DNA of 64,000 nucleotides, taken from contig CAVSBE010000003.1 of assembly GCA_963726135.1 (NCBI GenBank), positions 1 to 64,000 on the forward strand, read 5' to 3'. Positions 59,734-64,000 of this stretch are shown in pieces. Positions within the stretch are counted from its first letter, which is position 1, and each line of letters opens with the position of its first letter. The position numbers were made by a program, and so were the translations under genes. Source of the DNA: Bog-473 sp963726135 (GTDB taxonomy: Bacteria; Actinomycetota; Acidimicrobiia; Acidimicrobiales; RAAP-2). The notes under the pieces are model-generated. The model saw only the letters and a list, made by a program, of their open reading frames with translations, was not told where the DNA came from and did not search any database.

Positions 59734-60957
59734 ATGTTCGAGTGGTCCGAAGAGCAGCTGGCGATCCGCGACGCGGTGCGCCGGTTCGTGGACGAAGAGG
59801 TCAAGCCGAACGTCGAGGAACTCGAGCACGGCGACACGCCCCCCTATGAGGTGATCCGCAAGCTCTACCGGACCTTCGGCCTCGATGCCATGGCCCGGGA
59901 CTCCTTCAAGCGGGCTCTCGAACGCAGGTCGTCAGGCACAGCGGCGCCGCAGCCGTCCGAGCGCGGCGGCAACGCGGCGGTGACGCTGATCCCGATCATC
60001 GAGCTCTGCCACTACTGCCCCGGCATCGTGACCGCCCTGGGCGTGAGCACGGGCCTGGCCGGGGGCACGATCATGAAGAGCGGGACGCCGGCCCAGATGG
60101 AGCGCTGGGGTCTGGACCTGATGACGCTGGACAAGATCGGCGCCTGGGCGATCACCGAGCCCGACTCGGGCTCCGATGCCTTGGGGGGCATGAAGTCAAC
60201 GGCGGCGCGGGACGGCGACGAGTACATCCTCAACGGCAACAAGACGTTCATCACCAACGGCCCCTACGCCGACACCATCGTCTTCTACGCCAAGCTCGAC
60301 GACGGGAGCGAAACCCCGCTACGCCAGCGTCCCGTGCTCACATTCATCCTCGACCGCGGCATGGCGGGGCTGGAGCAATCCCGGCCGTTCCGGAAGATGG
60401 GCCTGCACTCGTCGCCGACGGGCGAGCTCTTTCTCACCGACGTGCGCGCCGGCACGGACCGGCTGCTCGGCGAGTCCGAGGGGGCACCCGGCGGGAACGA
60501 AGGGCGCGAGAGTGCCAAGGGAAACTTCGTCACCGAGCGGGCGGGCGTCGCGGCCATGTCGTTGGGCCTCATTGAGGAGTGCCTCAAGCTCTCGGTGCAG
60601 TACGCCAAGGACCGGCTGCTGTGGGAGCGGCCGATCGCGGAGTTCCAGCTGATTCAGCTCAAGCTGGCCCGCATGGAGATCGCCCGCCTCAACGTGGAGA
60701 ACCTCGTGTTCCGGCACATCGAGATGAGTGCGGAGGGCAAGAGCCTGAGCCTGGCCGAGGCCTCGGCGATGAAGCTCTACTCCGCCCAGGCTGCATCCGA
60801 GGTCGCCATGGAGGCCGTGCAGCTCTTCGGCGGCAACGGGTACATGTCCGAGTTCCGCGTCGAGCAGCTGGCCCGCGACGCCAAGGTGTTCCAGATCTAC
60901 GCCGGCACAGACGAGATTCAGGTGACCCACATCGCCCGCGACCTCCTCGGGCGCTGA
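59734..60957 (+). CDS. Acyl-CoA dehydrogenase
   Basis: 407 residues. ATG with AGGAGG upstream. FAD/substrate signature AITEPDSGSDALGG, then NGNKTFITNGPYAD, and the C-terminal AVQLFGGNGYMSEFRVEQLARDAKVFQIYAGTDEIQ. Catalyses alpha,beta-dehydrogenation of acyl-CoA with FAD. Chain length unknown. It is followed at 2 bases by the amidohydrolase. Confidence 0.93.
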   Translation: MFEWSEEQLAIRDAVRRFVDEEVKPNVEELEHGDTPPYEVIRKLYRTFGLDAMARDSFKRALERRSSGTAAPQPSERGGNAAVTLIPIIELCHYCPGIVTALGVSTGLAGGTIMKSGTPAQMERWGLDLMTLDKIGAWAITEPDSGSDALGGMKSTAARDGDEYILNGNKTFITNGPYADTIVFYAKLDDGSETPLRQRPVLTFILDRGMAGLEQSRPFRKMGLHSSPTGELFLTDVRAGTDRLLGESEGAPGGNEGRESAKGNFVTERAGVAAMSLGLIEECLKLSVQYAKDRLLWERPIAEFQLIQLKLARMEIARLNVENLVFRHIEMSAEGKSLSLAEASAMKLYSAQAASEVAMEAVQLFGGNGYMSEFRVEQLARDAKVFQIYAGTDEIQVTHIARDLLGR

Positions 60958-60959
60958 GG

Positions 60960-62138
60960 GTGACCGACCTCTGCGGCGCGGCTCCGGGCGACGCCGTCTA
61001 CGACGAGATGGTGGACCTGCGGCACGAGGTCCACCGCCGGCCGGAGCTCGCTTTCGAGGAGCACCACACGACCGACCTGGTTCGCGACCATATGGCGGAG
61101 CTCGGCATCGGGGAGGCCGTGCGTGTCACGGACACCGGAGGGATCTTCGAAATGGAGGGCGGGCGGCCCGGCCGCAGCGTCGTGCTCCGGGCTGACATCG
61201 ACGCGCTGCCGGTGCACGAGGACCCGGCGAAGGGCTGCCACTCCGAGGTGGAGGGCGTGATGCACGCCTGCGGACACGATGTCCACGTCGCTGCCCTGCT
61301 CGGTGCCGCCAACGTGCTGGCCTCGCGGCGCGAGGACCTCCCCGGGCGTTACGTGTTCGTGTTCCAGCCGGGCGAAGAAGCGCTCTGTGGGGCCAAACGC
61401 ATGGTGGACAACGGCGCGCTAGCGGTGATGGAGGGGTCGCGCCTCATCGGGTTCCACGTCACCTCGCAGATCCCGACCGGCCTGGTGGCGGTGCGCGGTG
61501 GCGTGACGATGTCCGAGGCCCACTCGTTGCGCTTCACGCTGACGGGACCGGGCGGCCACGGTGCCATGCCGACGGGGCAAGGCGACGTCATCCGAGCCAC
61601 GGCGGAGCTGGTCGGGCGGTTGGGCGAGGTCGCCCACGGGTTGACGTACGAGCAGGCGAGCTGCGTGTGCAGCGCCGGTACGCTGAACGCCGGGACTGCG
61701 GTCAACGTCGTGCCCACCTCATCGAGGGTCACGGGCAGCTTGCGGACGTTCACGGTCGACCAGCGCGAAGAGGCCTTCGCCCGGCTGCGCGCGCTGTGCG
61801 CCTCGGTCGCCGACAACCAGGGCGTCCACGTGGCCCTGGAGGTGCCCGAGCACACCCCGGCCGTCGTGAACGACCCCGCGATTGCGGACCTGGTCGAGGG
61901 GGAAGCCCGCGCCGCGCTGGGTGCCGAGCAGGTCTTCCGCATGCCGGCCTGCTCGCCGAGCGACGACGTCAGCGAGTTCTTGAACCACCTCCCCGGCTGC
62001 TACTTCTTCGTGGGCGGCGCGGCGTCCGACGGCTCGAGCGGCATGCACCACTGCCCCACCTTCTCGGTGGAGGACGCGTCGCTGCGGGTGGGTGCCTCCG
62101 TCATGGTGCGCAGCGCGCTGGCGCTGGCCGCGCCGTAG
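60960..62138 (+). CDS. M20 family amidohydrolase
   Basis: 392 residues from the GTG at 60960. Metal-binding motifs are RADIDALPV, HACGHDVHVAALLG and FQPGEEALCGAKRMVDNG. The dimerisation domain has GPGGHGAMPTGQGD, and a final metal His lies in GMHHCPTF. This is the hippurate hydrolase or N-acyl-amino-acid hydrolase type. The acyl substrate is unknown. Cotranscription with the acyl-CoA dehydrogenase is likely. Confidence 0.92.
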   Translation: MTDLCGAAPGDAVYDEMVDLRHEVHRRPELAFEEHHTTDLVRDHMAELGIGEAVRVTDTGGIFEMEGGRPGRSVVLRADIDALPVHEDPAKGCHSEVEGVMHACGHDVHVAALLGAANVLASRREDLPGRYVFVFQPGEEALCGAKRMVDNGALAVMEGSRLIGFHVTSQIPTGLVAVRGGVTMSEAHSLRFTLTGPGGHGAMPTGQGDVIRATAELVGRLGEVAHGLTYEQASCVCSAGTLNAGTAVNVVPTSSRVTGSLRTFTVDQREEAFARLRALCASVADNQGVHVALEVPEHTPAVVNDPAIADLVEGEARAALGAEQVFRMPACSPSDDVSEFLNHLPGCYFFVGGAASDGSSGMHHCPTFSVEDASLRVGASVMVRSALALAAP

Positions 62139-63247
62139 ACCGCTGACCACCTGCGCTCAGGCGGTCCGCGCGGGCCCGCGCGGAATTATCGTGGCGCTGC
62201 TCTGCGTGGCTCTCGGCGTCGCCGCCTGCGCGGAGGGAACGCCCGCCCGCAGTTCGGCCCACCCGTCCACGACCAGAGCAGGGTCGACTCCGACCACCTC
62301 GACGACCACCTCGACGACCACTACGGCACCCCCGACGACAACGACCACGACGATCCCGCCGCTCGCCGTGCCGACGGCGCTCACGCCCTTCGCCCCGGGC
62401 GGGTCGGCCAACGAGGGTGCCTGGAATGGCGTCGGGCGCCCGGTGGGCGCCACCCTCGCTGTCTACGAGACCGACCTCGTCCCCCCGGGGGGCACCCAGG
62501 CGGCCGGCATCGCCTGGATGGACACCAAGCTCCTCTCGGCCCAGCTCTATTCGGGGTCCAAGAGCCCCGGGGGCGGCCCCTACCAGTTCACCGCCCCGGT
62601 CCTGCCGGCCCAGGCCGCGACGTTGGTGGCCGCCTTCAACGGCGGCTTCCTCATGCAATCGGCGGGGGGCGGCTACTACACGGAGGGCCGCGTCATCGAC
62701 CCGCTCGTGACAGGGGCGGCCTCCCTCGTCATCTACTCGGACGGCTCGGTGACCGTGGGGGCCTGGGGCAGTGACGTGTCCATGGCGCCGAACGTCGTGG
62801 CCGTGCGCCAGAACCTGGTCCCCCTGGTGGCCGGGGGTCAGCCCACCGCGCAAGCGGCGAGCCCGGACTGGCAGGCCTGGGGCGCCACCTGCGGCGCGAC
62901 GTCCTGCCGCGTCGAGCGTCCCGGGCATTGAGAACCAATGGCGCTCGGGAGCCGGGGTCACCGCCGACGACGCTCTGGTCTACGCCGCCGGGCCCGGCCT
63001 CACCCCGCTGCAGCTGGCCCAGGTCCTGGCGCGGGCGGGCGTCGTCCGTGGCATGGAGCTCGACATCAATCCCAACTGGCCCGTCTTCGTCAGCTACGCC
63101 CCTTCACCACCGACCGCCCCCGCTGCGCCGGCGAACGGGAGCACCCTGCAGCCCGGCAGCGTGCAGGGTCCGGCCACCTTCTTCAATCCCGCCTGGGCCC
63201 GCGACTTCGTGACCATGTCGGCCCGGTCCATGCCCGCGGTGGGTTGA
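62092..63247 (+). CDS. Phosphodiester glycosidase (NAGPA) family lipoprotein, one-base frameshift
   Basis: About 384 residues after correction. A signal with lipobox VAAC (IIVALLCVALGVAAC) is followed by a Thr-rich linker (about residues 60-90) and a NAGPA-like domain (YETDLVPPGGTQAAGIAWMDTKLL, LVAAFNGGFLMQ, GVVRGMELDINPNWPVF). The frame breaks near 62911-62914 at CR-SVPGIENQW. The start is uncertain: the frame is open back to a GTG at 62092 inside the amidohydrolase. Homologues cleave sugar phosphodiesters outside the cell. Confidence 0.82.
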
Positions 63248-63283
63248 GAGGCCCGGCCGCCGCTTCTGGGCCACAATGTGGCC

Positions 63284-64000
63284 GTGTCCGCCTCTGACCT
63301 CTTCTCCGTTGCCGGCAAGACGGCCCTTGTCACCGGTGGCACCCGCGGCATCGGCAGGATGATCGCCGAGGGTTTCGTCGACGCGGGTGCCACGGTCTAC
63401 ATCTCCTCGCGCAAGGCGGACGCCTGCGCCGAGGTCGCCGCCGAGCTCTCGAAGAAGGGCACCTGTGTCGGGCTCCCGGCCGATCTGTCCAAAGAGGACG
63501 AGTGCCGCCGGCTGGCGGGTGACATGGCGGGGCGGGTGGACAAGCTCGACATCCTGGTCAACAACGCGGGAGCCACCTGGGGCACCCCGTTGGCCGACTT
63601 CGACGAGGCCGCCTTCGAGCGCGTCCTCGCCCTCAACGTGAAGGGCGTCTTCCATCTGACCAAATTCCTGGTGCCGCTCCTGGAGAAGGCGGGAACCCAA
63701 GAGGAGCCTGCCCGGGTGATCAACATCGGCTCCATCGACGGCATCGGCGTGCCCCAGCTGGAGACCTACTCCTATTCGGCATCGAAGGCAGCCGTCCATC
63801 AGATGACGCGTCACCTGGCCAAACGGCTGGCTCCGACCATCACCGTCAACGCCATTGCCCCGGGGCCGTTCGAGTCCAAAATGATGGCCGCCACCCTGGA
63901 GGCGTTCGGGGAGCAGATCGCGGCGGGCGCACCGCTGAAGCGCATCGGCCGGCCTGACGACATGGCGGGCACGGCGATCTTCCTCGCCTCGAGGGCGGGT
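63284..64000 (+). CDS. Short-chain dehydrogenase/reductase (3' end missing)
   Basis: 239 codons before the right edge. GTG start. Cofactor site VTGGTRGIGRMIAEGF, NNAG motif (ILVNNAGATW), catalytic Ser and YxxxK (INIGSIDGIG, YSYSASKAAVHQM), and the PG motif NAIAPGPFESKM. Classical NAD(P)-dependent SDR. Basic residues after the first strand (SSRKADA) suggest NADP. Substrate unknown. Confidence 0.93.
   Translation, partial: MSASDLFSVAGKTALVTGGTRGIGRMIAEGFVDAGATVYISSRKADACAEVAAELSKKGTCVGLPADLSKEDECRRLAGDMAGRVDKLDILVNNAGATWGTPLADFDEAAFERVLALNVKGVFHLTKFLVPLLEKAGTQEEPARVINIGSIDGIGVPQLETYSYSASKAAVHQMTRHLAKRLAPTITVNAIAPGPFESKMMAATLEAFGEQIAAGAPLKRIGRPDDMAGTAIFLASRAG

Overview
This window is GC-rich chromosomal DNA from an actinobacterium. 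The ribosomal and RNA polymerase genes are of actinobacterial type. MptB, MarP, DUF2510/DUF4328, LLM-class oxidoreductase and mannosyltransferase genes point the same way. A fragment with the motif GYWLVAADGGIF, which I associate with secreted repeat proteins of Acidimicrobiia, makes that class my best guess (inference). No insertion sequence, prophage, integrase or CRISPR array is visible, so this reads as core chromosome.

Layout. Bases 1-11.7 kb (minus strand) hold tRNA-Thr, tRNA-Met, rpmG, tRNA-Trp, secE, nusG, rplK, rplA, rplJ, rplL, rpoB and rpoC (rpoC cut by the left edge). From 11.8 to 19 kb lie a GNAT acetyltransferase, an MptB-like mannosyltransferase, tRNA-Tyr, yajQ, gtrA, a GH1 glycosidase, tesB and citrate synthase. 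From 19 to 21.3 kb lie a membrane-anchored unknown and a clear UDP-sulfoquinovose synthase. The recC-recB-recD operon and rmuC occupy 21.5-31.7 kb. phoU, asd, recR, dnaX and SRP RNA follow, then two UspA genes. Two tRNA-Ser genes bracket a very repetitive helical membrane protein and tadA (37.8-40.9 kb). From 41 to 47.8 kb lie a SHOCT protein, an MBL hydrolase coupled to an internally deleted glucose dehydrogenase, a GH15 hydrolase, a MarP-like protease, a BNR-repeat lipoprotein and a zinc-ribbon membrane protein. From 47.8 to 54.8 kb lie an aldehyde dehydrogenase, two divergent LLM-class flavoenzymes, chrA, an epimerase and a DUF2510/DUF4328 protein. The phosphate uptake operon pstB-pstS-pstC-pstA runs 55-59 kb, followed by a heme-barrel-like protein, an acyl-CoA dehydrogenase, an M20 amidohydrolase, a phosphodiester-glycosidase lipoprotein and an SDR gene cut by the right edge.

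How the genes work together. The left end is the transcription and translation core, with a probable internal promoter and an attenuator-like hairpin before rpoBC. RecBCD, RmuC, RecR and DnaX give a replication and repair block. The pst operon has a possible PHO box and a perfect hairpin between pstS and pstC. MptB, SqdB and GtrA suggest a glycosylated, possibly sulfonated, cell surface.

A strong caution: at least nine conserved genes carry single-base frameshifts, usually in C/G runs. These include essential genes (rpoB, rplJ, gltA), so most are probably sequencing or assembly errors. I give corrected gene spans and do not call these genes pseudogenes. I did not find a convincing new defence or mobile system. 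The best leads are the repeat protein, the sulfoquinovose locus, the collapsed glucose dehydrogenase and the NusG extension.
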